Source of the DNA: a virus
Strand: one strand, 5' to 3'
DNA: 23,602 bases
Virus record (IMG/VR): IMGVR_UViG_3300005513_000029
Span: 1-23,602 of that record
Positions 1-7,515 of the stretch are shown here, one piece after another. A program made the position numbers and the translations under genes. Each line of letters begins with the position of its first letter. Position 1 is the first letter of the stretch. The notes beneath the pieces were generated by a model. The model had not been told where the DNA came from and made no database searches. It was given only the letters and a program-made list of their open reading frames with translations.

Positions 1-263
1 AAGCGGCCGGCGTTGCATCGCTCGCCGAGCTGCCCGCCGACAAGATCGGCGGCGAAAGCGTGCAGCTCGCGCGCTATCGCCGAGCGATCTATTTCCTCGC
101 GCGCGCGGACCTCACCGAGAAGTATCGCGATTTCGATAGCACGAAGTCGGGCGCGAACGACGCCGACGAGCTGGTGACGACGATCGACGCCGATCGCCGC
201 AACGCACGCCAAGCAATCAACGATATGCGCGGCGTCGCGCGCACAACGATCGAGCTGATCTGA
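1..263 (+). CDS. L: Head completion/stabilisation protein gpL, 3' part only
   Basis: The open frame (read from base 3) enters from the left edge, so the N-terminus is missing; about 86 residues are visible and P2 gpL is about 169. The C-terminal block with RAIYFLARADLTEKYRDFD and the ending TTIEL resembles P2 gpL, which finishes filled heads by joining the packaging vertex before tail attachment. This is a family assignment from sequence resemblance. The TGA stop shares its last base with the ATG of the next gene, so translation is probably coupled. Capsid, scaffold and terminase genes should lie to the left. An internal GTG at 60 is not the likely start because conserved-looking sequence continues upstream of it. 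Confidence 0.88.
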   Translation, partial: AAGVASLAELPADKIGGESVQLARYRRAIYFLARADLTEKYRDFDSTKSGANDADELVTTIDADRRNARQAINDMRGVARTTIELI

Positions 264-469
264 TGCGCGTCTATGCCCAACAGGGCGATACCGTCGACGC
301 CCTCTGTTTCCGCTACCTCGGCCGCACGCAAGGCGTTGTCGAAACCACGCTCGAAATGAATGCCGGCCTCGCCGACTACGGTCCCGTGCTGCCGCATGGC
401 CTCGCCGTCGACCTACCCGATCCGCCGAGCGATCAAACAACGCTCCAGCTCGTCAACCTTTTCGATTAA
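263..469 (+). CDS. X: Tail protein X (gpX family)
   Basis: The product is 68 residues, matching P2 gpX (about 67). The gpX family is a small LysM-like protein required for P2-type tail assembly. The sequence starts MRVYAQQGDTVDALCFRYLG, where the GDTVD segment is the LysM-like start, and ends in a hydrophobic stretch with two prolines (DLPDPP). Its ATG overlaps the stop of gpL by one base, and it precedes the lysis cassette exactly as X precedes Y and K in P2. The family call is strong; its exact position in the virion is less well known. Confidence 0.9.
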   Translation: MRVYAQQGDTVDALCFRYLGRTQGVVETTLEMNAGLADYGPVLPHGLAVDLPDPPSDQTTLQLVNLFD

Positions 470-484
470 CCCGGAGTCGTCAAC

Positions 485-826
485 ATGGCCGAACCTAGCA
501 CCACCACCCTCGCCGCTGTGTCGGCCGGCATCGGCTTCGCAAGCCTGTTTCCCGGCATCGACGGCAACGCGCTCATCGGCGCTTTCACGGGCGCGGCGCT
601 CGTCGTCGTCACGTCGAAAGACCTGTCGCTCGGCAAGCGCTTCGCCTATCTCGTGATTTCGCTGATCGCGGGCTATATGGCCGCGCCCGATGTTGTGAAT
701 CACACGCCGATCACGAGCACCGGCGTTGCGGCGTTCTTCGCCGCTGCACTGGCAATCACCGTCACTCTGCAACTGATCGAGCGCATCAAGTCTTTCGACC
801 TGTTGTCGCTGTTCCGAAAGGGCTGA
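485..826 (+). CDS. Putative holin, multi-spanning membrane protein
   Basis: The product is 113 residues and mostly hydrophobic, with about four candidate membrane segments (roughly residues 9-26, 28-45, 53-72 and 80-99) and a short basic tail ending LLSLFRKG. The segment PGIDGNALIGAFTGAALVVV is typical of the small putative-holin family common in Burkholderia P2-like phages. A GGAG ribosome site lies about 10 bases before the ATG. It occupies the position of the P2 holin gene Y, between X and the endolysin. By context it should permeabilise the inner membrane at the end of the lytic cycle. A second small membrane protein follows at once, so which of the two is the pore-former and which an accessory or antiholin is not decided by sequence. 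Confidence 0.75.
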   Translation: MAEPSTTTLAAVSAGIGFASLFPGIDGNALIGAFTGAALVVVTSKDLSLGKRFAYLVISLIAGYMAAPDVVNHTPITSTGVAAFFAAALAITVTLQLIERIKSFDLLSLFRKG

Positions 827-829
827 CTC

Positions 830-1096
830 ATGACCAACCCCCTCGCACTGATCGCTTTGATTGCGTACAGCCTCGCGGCGCTGCGCATCCTCGCCTATCG
901 CCGCGACGGAGCGCGGCACCGGCATCACGTTTCATGGTTCGCCTGGCTGATGCTCGTCGCGCTTGGCGGCTCGGCGATCGAGCTGGCCGTGCATGCGAAA
1001 GCCGTCGGCTATTTCGAAGCGGCTCGCGCCGCTCTTTTCACTGTTCTCATTTTCGGCGCACGCGGCAACGTCGCGCGCCTGCTGCGGAGCGAATGA
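830..1096 (+). CDS. Phage holin-like membrane protein, three spans
   Basis: The product is 88 residues with about three hydrophobic segments (residues 3-18, 34-52 and 62-76) separated by a basic loop RRDGARHRHH. It resembles the three-span holin 3 superfamily found in Burkholderia and Pseudomonas phages. The ATG lies three bases after the stop of the preceding holin-like gene, and its own stop overlaps the endolysin start as ATGA, so the three are translationally coupled. It may be the holin partner or an antiholin of the upstream gene; sequence alone cannot choose. Confidence 0.75.
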   Translation: MTNPLALIALIAYSLAALRILAYRRDGARHRHHVSWFAWLMLVALGGSAIELAVHAKAVGYFEAARAALFTVLIFGARGNVARLLRSE

Positions 1097-1899
1097 CGAT
1101 GATTCTGCGAAAGGGTGATATCGGCGACGAAGTTGCGTTGCTACAAAAGCGGCTCACGCGCGCCGGCTTTCCCGTGCACGAAACGCACGTCTTCGACCAT
1201 GACACCGAATCCGCGGTTATGGCCCTGCAGAAAGCTCGCGGCCTTGTGATCGACGGCATCGCCGGCCCGAAAACGCTGATTGCTTTGCCCGGTGTCGCAC
1301 TGCCCCGGCACCTGTCCGACGATGACCTCGTGAAAGCAGCCGACACGCTCGGCGTATCCGTTGCGGCGATCCGCGCGGTCAACGAAGTCGAATCGCGTGG
1401 CGAAGGTTTCTTGACCGATGGCCGGCCGGCGATTCTTTTCGAGCGGCATGTGTTCTATAAGCGCCTCGAGGCACGCGGCTTTGATGTGGATGCGCTCGCC
1501 GCTCGATATCCGAACATCGTATCGAGCACCACCGGCGGGTACATGGGCAAGGCGGCCGAGTACACCCGCCTTGCGATCGCCGAGCGCATCGACGCCGACA
1601 CCGCGCACGAGTCGGCGAGCTGGGGCGCGTTTCAAATCATGGGCTATCACTGGCAAGACCTCGAATATTTGAGCGTCGCCGATTGGGTCGCTCGCATGCA
1701 GAGAAGCGAAGCCGATCACCTCGACGCGTTCGTGCGGTTTATCGCGGCCGACACGGCCTTGCTTTCTGCGCTGAAGGGTAGGAAGTGGACCGCGTTCGCC
1801 AAGGGCTACAACGGCCCGGATTACGCGCGCAATCTGTACGACGCCAAGCTCGCCCAGGCATACACGACGTATGCCGAGCGCGAGAAGGCGGCGGCATGA
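1093..1899 (+). CDS. Endolysin: peptidoglycan-binding plus N-acetylmuramidase
   Basis: The protein is 268 residues from the ATG at 1093. This start overlaps the upstream stop as ATGA and gives MTMILRKGDIGDEVALLQKR; the longer frame upstream only shadows the holin-like gene. Residues about 5-60 form a PG_binding_1 repeat (GDIGDEVALLQ and GIAGPKTL). Residues about 75-265 match the N-acetylmuramidase family formerly called DUF3380, with VNEVESRGEGFL and GRPAILFERH. Glu100 in the VES motif is the probable catalytic acid. The enzyme would cleave glycan strands of the cell wall. There is no signal peptide or SAR segment, so release should depend on the holin encoded upstream. Confidence 0.92.
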   Translation: MTMILRKGDIGDEVALLQKRLTRAGFPVHETHVFDHDTESAVMALQKARGLVIDGIAGPKTLIALPGVALPRHLSDDDLVKAADTLGVSVAAIRAVNEVESRGEGFLTDGRPAILFERHVFYKRLEARGFDVDALAARYPNIVSSTTGGYMGKAAEYTRLAIAERIDADTAHESASWGAFQIMGYHWQDLEYLSVADWVARMQRSEADHLDAFVRFIAADTALLSALKGRKWTAFAKGYNGPDYARNLYDAKLAQAYTTYAEREKAAA

Positions 1900-2348
1900 A
1901 CCCTATCACCGCACGCCTCGTGCCGATCGCGCTCAAGCTCGCCGCGATCGCGCTCGTCGCGCTCGCGATCGCGGCCGGCTGGTTTTACGTGAAGTCGCTG
2001 CGCGCCGAGCTGGTCGACGCACAGGACACCGCGCACACAGCGCAAGAGACGGTCGGCCGGCGCGACGCGACGATCGTCGAACTACAGCAGAAAGAGCGCG
2101 AGCACGCGAAGGCGCTCGCGCAGCTCGACGCGAAGCGCGCCGGCATCGCCGCGAGCCTCGCACAGACTGAGACCGACTTTGAGGCGTTGAAACATGAAAA
2201 CGAAGCGTTGCGCACATGGGCTGATGGCGCTTTGCCTGATGACGTTGTGCGCCTGTACGGCCGCCCCGCGATCACCGGAGCCGACGAATACCTTGCAATG
2301 CGCGCCCGTCGCGCGCTGCACGCTGCCGGCGACGGCACCGCGAACTAA
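1896..2348 (+). CDS. Rz: Inner-membrane spanin (Rz/LysB-like)
   Basis: The start ATG at 1896 overlaps the endolysin stop, giving 150 residues. An N-terminal membrane anchor (residues about 10-30, rich in Ala, Ile and Leu, ending AAGWFYV) is followed by a long charged region with heptad-like spacing (about 35-105), which fits a periplasmic coiled coil. The ending includes a WADGALPDDVVRLYGRPA block seen in LysB/Rz proteins of P2-like phages. It should pair with the lipoprotein encoded within its 3' part to fuse inner and outer membranes at lysis. The longer open frame upstream lies inside the endolysin and is not coding. Confidence 0.85.
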   Translation: MNPITARLVPIALKLAAIALVALAIAAGWFYVKSLRAELVDAQDTAHTAQETVGRRDATIVELQQKEREHAKALAQLDAKRAGIAASLAQTETDFEALKHENEALRTWADGALPDDVVRLYGRPAITGADEYLAMRARRALHAAGDGTAN

Positions 2349-2472
2349 CGACGAGCTGCGCCGCGCGCTCGATATCACCGAGGCGGCATGGGGCGAATGC
2401 GCGGCCCGTGTCGATCTGATCGTCGATTGCCAGTCGAAAGCCCTTTCCCTTCCCGGCCCCGACCATGAATAA
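2194..2472 (+). CDS. Rz1: Outer-membrane spanin lipoprotein (Rz1/LysC-like), nested in Rz
   Basis: The product is 92 residues, starting inside Rz in another frame and running past its stop. A short basic N-terminus is followed by a hydrophobic stretch and a lipobox-like LMTLCAC at residues 15-21, so Cys21 (or Cys19) is the likely lipidated residue after signal peptidase II cleavage. Pro-containing, low-complexity sequence follows, typical of Rz1 proteins. This nested arrangement is the classical Rz/Rz1 architecture and parallels P2 lysB/lysC. The stop overlaps the start of gene R by 8 bases. Lengths of Rz1 proteins vary, so the length gives little further support. Confidence 0.82.
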   Translation: MKTKRCAHGLMALCLMTLCACTAAPRSPEPTNTLQCAPVARCTLPATAPRTNDELRRALDITEAAWGECAARVDLIVDCQSKALSLPGPDHE

Positions 2473-2914
2473 GGCGAACAGTCTGCGCAAGGCGCTCAAT
2501 GTGGCCGTGCCGTCGCTCTCGACCGATCCCGACAAGCTGCTCGTGTTTATCGACGCCGGCAACATCATCGCGACGGGCGCGGCATCCGGCTCGTTCGATT
2601 ACGCCTATACGCTTAACGTGCTGCTGCTCGACTTCGCTGGCGATGCCGATATCGTGTTCGCCGCGCTGCTCGCATGGATTAAGCGCAATCAATCGGACTT
2701 GCTGACGAACGACGATCTGCGCAAGACGGGCATATCGTTCGAAGCCGACCAACTCACGCAAACCACGGTTGATCTGTCGATCAAGCTCAAGCTCACCGAA
2801 AGCGTCGTCGTCGGCACCGACGACACTGGCGCGCAGACCATCACGCACGTCGACGAACCCGTGCCCGAATGGGAGGTGAGCGGCCTTTACGATCCGGCGC
2901 AATGGACGAACTAA
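2465..2914 (+). CDS. R: Tail completion protein gpR
   Basis: The product is 149 residues (P2 gpR is about 155). The N-terminal NKANSLRKAL, the DPDKLLVFIDAG block and the C-terminal GLYDPAQWTN are hallmark stretches of the gpR family, which acts at the tail terminus needed for joining head to tail. It starts inside the end of Rz1 and its own end overlaps gene S by 13 bases, so it is co-translated with its neighbours. The order lysis genes, R, S is exactly that of P2. Confidence 0.92.
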   Translation: MNKANSLRKALNVAVPSLSTDPDKLLVFIDAGNIIATGAASGSFDYAYTLNVLLLDFAGDADIVFAALLAWIKRNQSDLLTNDDLRKTGISFEADQLTQTTVDLSIKLKLTESVVVGTDDTGAQTITHVDEPVPEWEVSGLYDPAQWTN

Positions 2915-3360
2915 GCGCGCTCGAATCATGGGCGGGCGGGCTGCTCTCGCGGCTCACGCCGGCCGCTCGACGCGCCGCGCTGCGCGATATCGGTCGCGAG
3001 CTGACGCGTAGCCAACGCACGCGCATCGCACAGCAACGCAACCCGGACGGGAGCGCATACGAGAAGCGCAAACCGCGCCCGAAGCATCTGCGCGACAAGG
3101 CCGCCCGCATCAAGCGCGCGGCAATGTTCGCTCGACTGAGGCAAGCGCGCTTCCTGCGCGCCGAAACTGACTCGCAAGGCCTCGCGATTGGTTTCGCCGG
3201 CCGCGTTGCACGCGTGGCCCGCACTCACCAATTCGGCGGCACCGATCGGGTCGCACCGGGCGGCCCCGAATACACCTACCCCGCGCGCGTGCTGCTCGGA
3301 TTCACCGACGCCGATCGCGAAATGATCCGCGATTTACTGCTCAAGCACATCGCGCCTTAA
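2902..3360 (+). CDS. S: Virion morphogenesis / tail completion protein gpS
   Basis: The ATG at 2902, overlapping the end of R, gives 152 residues (P2 gpS about 150). An in-frame upstream start at 2869 would only extend into R. The protein is very basic in its first 80 residues (many Arg and Lys, with RNPDGSAYEKRKPR) and contains the THQFGGTDRV and TYPARVLLGF segments typical of gpS/phage virion morphogenesis proteins. It acts with gpR in tail completion. It is the last gene before an intergenic hairpin, which fits the end of a transcription unit. Confidence 0.9.
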   Translation: MDELSALESWAGGLLSRLTPAARRAALRDIGRELTRSQRTRIAQQRNPDGSAYEKRKPRPKHLRDKAARIKRAAMFARLRQARFLRAETDSQGLAIGFAGRVARVARTHQFGGTDRVAPGGPEYTYPARVLLGFTDADREMIRDLLLKHIAP

Positions 3361-3385
3361 TCATTCGGCACCCGAAATTTGTACC

Positions 3386-3412
3386 CGACACGCTCACAAA
3401 CGCAGCGTGTCG
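3386..3412. promoter_or_regulatory. 9-bp perfect hairpin between S and V; possible late promoter region
   Basis: CGACACGCT and AGCGTGTCG form a perfect inverted repeat with a 9-base loop in the 84-bp gap between S and V. No T tract follows, so it is not a classical intrinsic terminator. It overlaps a second dyad, TTTGT-N13-ACAAA (3378-3400), close to but not identical with the TGT-N12-ACA half-sites bound by Ogr at P2 late promoters. The position matches the P2 boundary where the V-G operon begins. An Ogr role is an inference from position and partial match. Confidence 0.4.
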
Positions 3413-3444
3413 ACTCGCGCGTGCGTGCTCGGCAACATGGAGCC

Positions 3445-4104
3445 ATGAACGCAAACGAATCCTCACGCCAATTTCTGAACGGCATACGCAAAGGCACCGT
3501 TGAGTCGGTTGAAGGCGCGTTGTGTCGAGTAGTGAGCGGCGATTTACATACCGACTGGATTCAATGGTTCAGCCCTTTCGCTGGTGAGTCGATCGAGTGG
3601 CATGCGCCCTCGATCGGCGAAGGGGTGATGCTGCTTTGCCCGACCGGCGACCCTGCGCAAGCCGTCGCGCTGCGCGGTTTCTTTTCCGAAGATTTCCCAC
3701 CGCCGAGCACCGACCCGGCGAAGCATATGCGCGTTTATCGCGACGGCGCATCGATCGAATACGACATGGCCGCCCATGTTCTCAACGCCGTCTTTCCCGA
3801 TGGTGGAACCGTCAACATCACCGCCCCCGGCGCGGTCAACGTCACGACGAAAACGGCGACGGTTAAAGCCGACGATTTGACGCTCGACGCGACGCAAACG
3901 ACCGTCACAGGCGCGATGCTTGTTAAAGGCTCGTTCGCGTTTGAGAACGGCATGACCGGCAAGGCCGGCACGAGCGGCGGCCCGACGATGGCTATTTCCG
4001 GCACCGTCGCCGTAAGCGATGACGTGATCGCCGGCGGCAAAAGTTCGGCACATCACAAGCACCTCGAACAGGGCGACGGGCAACTCGTCGGCGAACCGCA
4101 ATGA
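3445..4104 (+). CDS. V: Baseplate spike protein gpV
   Basis: From ATG 3445, preceded by a GGAG-like site, the protein is 219 residues (P2 gpV about 211); an alternative TTG at 3379 would place the start in the intergenic hairpin. The N-terminal OB-fold region carries the RVVSGDLHTDWIQWF and GEGVMLLCP segments of the gpV/gp45 family. A Thr/Val-rich repetitive stretch (about 125-185) fits the triple-stranded beta helix. The C-terminal tip contains HHKH at 203-206; an HxH motif coordinates an iron ion at the apex of P2 gpV. It is the membrane-piercing spike at the hub of the baseplate. Its stop overlaps gpW. Confidence 0.92.
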   Translation: MNANESSRQFLNGIRKGTVESVEGALCRVVSGDLHTDWIQWFSPFAGESIEWHAPSIGEGVMLLCPTGDPAQAVALRGFFSEDFPPPSTDPAKHMRVYRDGASIEYDMAAHVLNAVFPDGGTVNITAPGAVNVTTKTATVKADDLTLDATQTTVTGAMLVKGSFAFENGMTGKAGTSGGPTMAISGTVAVSDDVIAGGKSSAHHKHLEQGDGQLVGEPQ

Positions 4105-4463
4105 TTGGAATGAACGCCTCGACCGGCCGCGCTACGGCCGGCCTCGCACACCTGTATCAATCGATTTCGAAGATTCTCACGACGCCTATCGGCACGCGTA
4201 TCGCTCGCCGCGATTTCGGCTCGGAGCTGCCCGACCTGATCGACGCGCCGAACAATGGCGCGACGCGCGTGCGCCTGTATGCGGCGATCGCGACCGCGCT
4301 GATGCAATGGGAACCTCGCTTGCGCCTTACGCGTGTGCAGCTCTCGACCGAACTGAGCGACGCCGGCGCGGGGGTGCAAGTCGTCGACATTGAAGGCACC
4401 ACGACCGAGACCGGCGAGCCAGTATCGACGCGCGTGCAGCTCACGAGCGGGGTTGCGGCATGA
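4101..4463 (+). CDS. W: Baseplate wedge protein gpW (gp25-like)
   Basis: The product is 120 residues (P2 gpW about 115), in the gp25/lysozyme-like baseplate family. The segments LTTPIGTRIARRDFGSEL and the WEPRLRL block around residues 75-80 are diagnostic; the RRDFGS region forms the core of T4 gp25-type wedge proteins. It sits in the tail baseplate with gpJ and gpI. It overlaps V by 4 bases at its start and J by 4 bases at its end (ATGA), indicating a tightly coupled operon. Confidence 0.92.
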   Translation: MIGMNASTGRATAGLAHLYQSISKILTTPIGTRIARRDFGSELPDLIDAPNNGATRVRLYAAIATALMQWEPRLRLTRVQLSTELSDAGAGVQVVDIEGTTTETGEPVSTRVQLTSGVAA

Positions 4464-5374
4464 GCGCAACGCCGATCGATCTGTCGCGCCTTTCATCGCC
4501 CGATATCGTCGAAACGATCGACTATGAAACGCTGCTCGCCGAGCGCAAGGCGCGGCTCGTGTCGCTCTATCCGCTCGATCAACAGGACGAAGTAGCGGCG
4601 GCCCTCGCGCTTGAATCCGAGCCGATGAACATTGCGTTGCAGGAAAACGCGTATCGCGAAATCGTGTTGCGCCAACGCGTGAACGATGCCGCGCGCGCCG
4701 TGATGCTGGCCTATGCAAAGGGCAAAGACCTCGAACACCTTGCCGCGCTGTTTGAAATTGAACGCCTCGTGATCACGCCGGCCGAGCCGGAAAATGACAT
4801 TGAGGCGGTCTACGAAGACGACACCGATTTGCGCGCGCGCGTGCAGCTCGCGCCGCAAGGCTTTTCGGTTGCCGGCCCCGAAGGCGCGTATATCTCGCAC
4901 GCTCGCAACGCTGACGGCCGCGTGCTCGATGCGTCTGCCGTAAGCCCCGCGCCGAAAGAAGTCGTCGTTACGGTTCTCTCGCGCGACGGCGACGGCACGG
5001 CCGACGAAACGCTCGTCGAAAAGGTGCGCGTAGCGCTCGCGTCCGACAACGTGCGCCCGCTCACCGATCTCGTGACCGTGCAGAGCGCGACGATCAAGCG
5101 ATACGCCGTGCGTGCGACGCTCGTTTTCTTCGCCGGCCCCGATCGCTCTGTCGCACTCGCCGAGGCAAACAAGAACGTCAAGAAGTACACCGACGACATG
5201 CACAAGCTCGGCATGGCGATCACGCTCGACGGCGTTTATGCCGCTGCGCGCGCGCCGGGCGTGCAAAAGGTGATGCTCGACGAGCCGGCCGCCGACATTC
5301 CGGCAACGAAACAGGAAGCGCCGTATTGCACGGCGATCGAGCTGGTCGACGGCGGCATTTACAACAATGAGTGA
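4460..5374 (+). CDS. J: Baseplate assembly protein gpJ
   Basis: The product is 304 residues, essentially the length of P2 gpJ (about 302). The opening with PIDLSRLSSPDIVETIDYE and the internal LAPQGFSVAGPEGAY block match the gpJ/Mu gp47-like wedge family. It forms the outer wedge ring of the baseplate to which gpI and the fibres attach. The start overlaps W by 4 bases and the end overlaps I by 8, as in P2. Confidence 0.93.
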   Translation: MSATPIDLSRLSSPDIVETIDYETLLAERKARLVSLYPLDQQDEVAAALALESEPMNIALQENAYREIVLRQRVNDAARAVMLAYAKGKDLEHLAALFEIERLVITPAEPENDIEAVYEDDTDLRARVQLAPQGFSVAGPEGAYISHARNADGRVLDASAVSPAPKEVVVTVLSRDGDGTADETLVEKVRVALASDNVRPLTDLVTVQSATIKRYAVRATLVFFAGPDRSVALAEANKNVKKYTDDMHKLGMAITLDGVYAAARAPGVQKVMLDEPAADIPATKQEAPYCTAIELVDGGIYNNE

Positions 5375-5909
5375 TCTGCTCCCGCCAAACTCGACTACGC
5401 ACGAGCGCAACCTTGCGCGCGTCGGCGCACGCGTTAGCGATATTCCGTCGCCGCTGGCCGTACTGATGGACCCCGATGCGATCCCGTTGCCTTTGCTGCC
5501 GTGGCTCGCGTGGCACCTCGGCGTCGACGCATGGAAAGACTACTGGCCCGAACAGACCAAGCGCGCCCGCGTGAAGGCCGCCATTCCGATCGCACGCAAA
5601 AACGGCACGGCTGCTGCCGTGCGCGAAGTCGTCGCCGCGTTCGGCGCAAACATCGCCCTGCGCGAATGGTTCGAGCTGACGCCTCGCGGCGTGCCCGGCA
5701 CGTTCGACGTAGTGCTAACCGTTAGCGGCCGGGACGGGCAAGTGCCGACCGCTGCACTCGTGGCCGACATCATCGCGGAAATCGATCGCACGAAGCCCGT
5801 AAGCGCGCACTACTCATTCACGCAAGGCTTTTCCATGCAGGGCACGCAGCGCGTCGCGGCGGCCGTTCGACCCGCGCTGTATCGCCGTCTTTCTCTCTCG
5901 GATATCTGA
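5367..5909 (+). CDS. I: Tail protein gpI (baseplate periphery)
   Basis: The product is 180 residues (P2 gpI about 176). The segment PLLPWLAWHLGVDAWKDYWP near residues 32-55 is the signature of the tail protein I family, followed by KRARVKAAIPIARKNGTAAAV. The C-terminal third (YSFTQGF to the end) is the fibre-facing part. It links the baseplate wedge to the tail fibre gpH encoded three bases downstream. Confidence 0.93.
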   Translation: MSDLLPPNSTTHERNLARVGARVSDIPSPLAVLMDPDAIPLPLLPWLAWHLGVDAWKDYWPEQTKRARVKAAIPIARKNGTAAAVREVVAAFGANIALREWFELTPRGVPGTFDVVLTVSGRDGQVPTAALVADIIAEIDRTKPVSAHYSFTQGFSMQGTQRVAAAVRPALYRRLSLSDI

Positions 5910-5912
5910 CCT

Positions 5913-7502
5913 ATGGCCGGAACCCTCATCACCATCACCGACGCCGGGCGAGCTGCGCTCGTCGCACCCGGCAACACGGGCACCAACGCGCACCAAGTCG
6001 TAAAGATCGGCCTTGCGTCTGCCCCTTTCGTCGCCGACAAGGGCATGCTCGCCATGCCGAACGAGCGCAAGCGCATCACGACATTCGCCGGAAAGAACGT
6101 CGCACCCGACACCGTGCATGTCACCCTGAAAGACGACACCGACGATCAATTCTCGCTATACGGATTCGGCCTGTATCTCGAAAACGATGTGCTGTTCGGA
6201 GTCTATAGCCAGGCGACGCCGATCATGGAGAAGTCGCCGGCCGCAATGCTGCTGCTATCCGCCGACATGCAATTCGCGACGATCGACGCGGCGGCGCTCA
6301 CGTTCGGCGACGCGACGTTTCTGAATCCGCCGGCGACGACTGAAGTGCAAGGCGTGATCGAGTTGGCGACGCAAGCCGAAGTCGACGCCGGCACCGACGC
6401 CGTTCGCGCCGTGACGCCGGCGACGCTCAAGCCAAAGCTGGATGCAAAGGCGAGTCTGTCGGGCGCTGATTTCATCGGCCGCGTGCAAACCGTCGATTCT
6501 TTCCGCATCGCAGCGGCTCCCGGCAACGTCGCGACGCTTGGCCCCGGAAACGCAGATTCGGCGAGCTTCTATGGAAATAACGTTGCGCTGCGCTCTTGGT
6601 ACGGCATCGGCTTCGGCCCGAATATTGATGGTTCGGCCGTGCCGAAAGCGGAGTTTTCGCACTGGTTCGACACGCGCACCGGAAACACCGGGTTTCGCGG
6701 AACGCTCGATGTAGGCGGTTTGATTACCGCGCTCACGCCCCCGGCCGGCGATGTATCGAAGCGCGTCCCGACGACTGAATGGGTAGTCGCGGCGATCGCG
6801 GCGGCTGCTGTCGGCACGATCGTTTTTGAACCGCGCACGAGCGTACGCGCTGGCTTTCTGAAGCTGAACGGCGCTGTTCTCAAGCGCGCGGATTACCCGG
6901 CGCTATGGGCCTATGCACAGGCGAGCGGCGCACTGGTCGCTGAATCCGCTTGGCCGTCGAATAACTGGGGGTGCTTTTCGAGCGGCGACGGCGCGACAAC
7001 CTTTCGCCTTCCCGAGCTGCGCGGCGAATTCATTCGCTGTTGGGACGATGCGCGCGGCGCGGATACCAACCGTGGTATCGGCACCTATCAGGCCTATCAA
7101 AACATGGTCCACACGCACAGCGCGAGCGCTGCCGCTGTCGGCGATCACGTCCACAGCGCATGGACAGATTCGCAAGGCTGGCACGGGCACCACGGCAATA
7201 CCTACGCGATCGGCGACCACGGGCACATATTGGATCAACCCGTGCCGATGTACACAACCGACACCGATCGCGGCGTCGGCAATTCGTCGACTTTCTCGAT
7301 CGACGGCGCGCGATATCCATACACGAACGCGACCGGCGCACACGGGCACGGTTTCGACACTGACGGCGCGGGCACGCACGGGCACAACGTCGGCATCGGC
7401 GGCGCTGGCAACCACTCACACACGATCACCGTCGCTTATGACGGCGGCAACGAAGCGCGCCCGCGAAATATCGCGCTGCTCGCAATGATTCGCGCCTACT
7501 AA
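5913..7502 (+). CDS. H: Tail fibre protein gpH with collar domain and seven HxH motifs
   Basis: The product is 529 residues (P2 gpH about 669). Residues about 1-160 resemble the virion-attaching N-terminal domain of phage tail fibres (starting AGTLITITDAGRAAL). Around 140-175 there is a fibre repeat motif (TEVQGVIELATQAEVDAGTD). Residues about 301-395 form a phage tail collar domain (FLKLNGAVLKRADYPALW, FRLPELRGEFIRCWD). The last 130 residues are Gly/His-rich with seven HxH motifs (about 400-505), the pattern that coordinates metal ions in the T4 long-fibre tip. The final AMIRAY is typical of collar-fibre ends. It recognises the host surface, and its C-terminal part is the likely host-range determinant. 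The gene for its chaperone follows. Confidence 0.9.
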   Translation: MAGTLITITDAGRAALVAPGNTGTNAHQVVKIGLASAPFVADKGMLAMPNERKRITTFAGKNVAPDTVHVTLKDDTDDQFSLYGFGLYLENDVLFGVYSQATPIMEKSPAAMLLLSADMQFATIDAAALTFGDATFLNPPATTEVQGVIELATQAEVDAGTDAVRAVTPATLKPKLDAKASLSGADFIGRVQTVDSFRIAAAPGNVATLGPGNADSASFYGNNVALRSWYGIGFGPNIDGSAVPKAEFSHWFDTRTGNTGFRGTLDVGGLITALTPPAGDVSKRVPTTEWVVAAIAAAAVGTIVFEPRTSVRAGFLKLNGAVLKRADYPALWAYAQASGALVAESAWPSNNWGCFSSGDGATTFRLPELRGEFIRCWDDARGADTNRGIGTYQAYQNMVHTHSASAAAVGDHVHSAWTDSQGWHGHHGNTYAIGDHGHILDQPVPMYTTDTDRGVGNSSTFSIDGARYPYTNATGAHGHGFDTDGAGTHGHNVGIGGAGNHSHTITVAYDGGNEARPRNIALLAMIRAY

Positions 7503-7515
7503 AAGGATCTGAACC

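Noticed and set aside
413-928. Long reverse-strand open frame opposite X and the first holin gene
   Set aside because: It mirrors well-supported forward genes, is rich in Arg, Glu and Gln with no motif, and is typical of antisense frames in high-GC DNA. The same applies to the long reverse frames at 4493-5410, 7633-8400, 11564-12409, 19092-20006, 20013-21026 and 21975-22673.
934-1092. Upstream extension of the endolysin frame
   Set aside because: It lies wholly in the holin-like gene in another frame and encodes Arg-rich sequence; the ATG at 1093 overlaps the upstream stop as expected.
7100-7440. Possible CRISPR-like repeats
   Set aside because: The short CACGGGCAC-type repeats are in frame and encode the HxH motifs of the fibre tip; there are no regular spacers.
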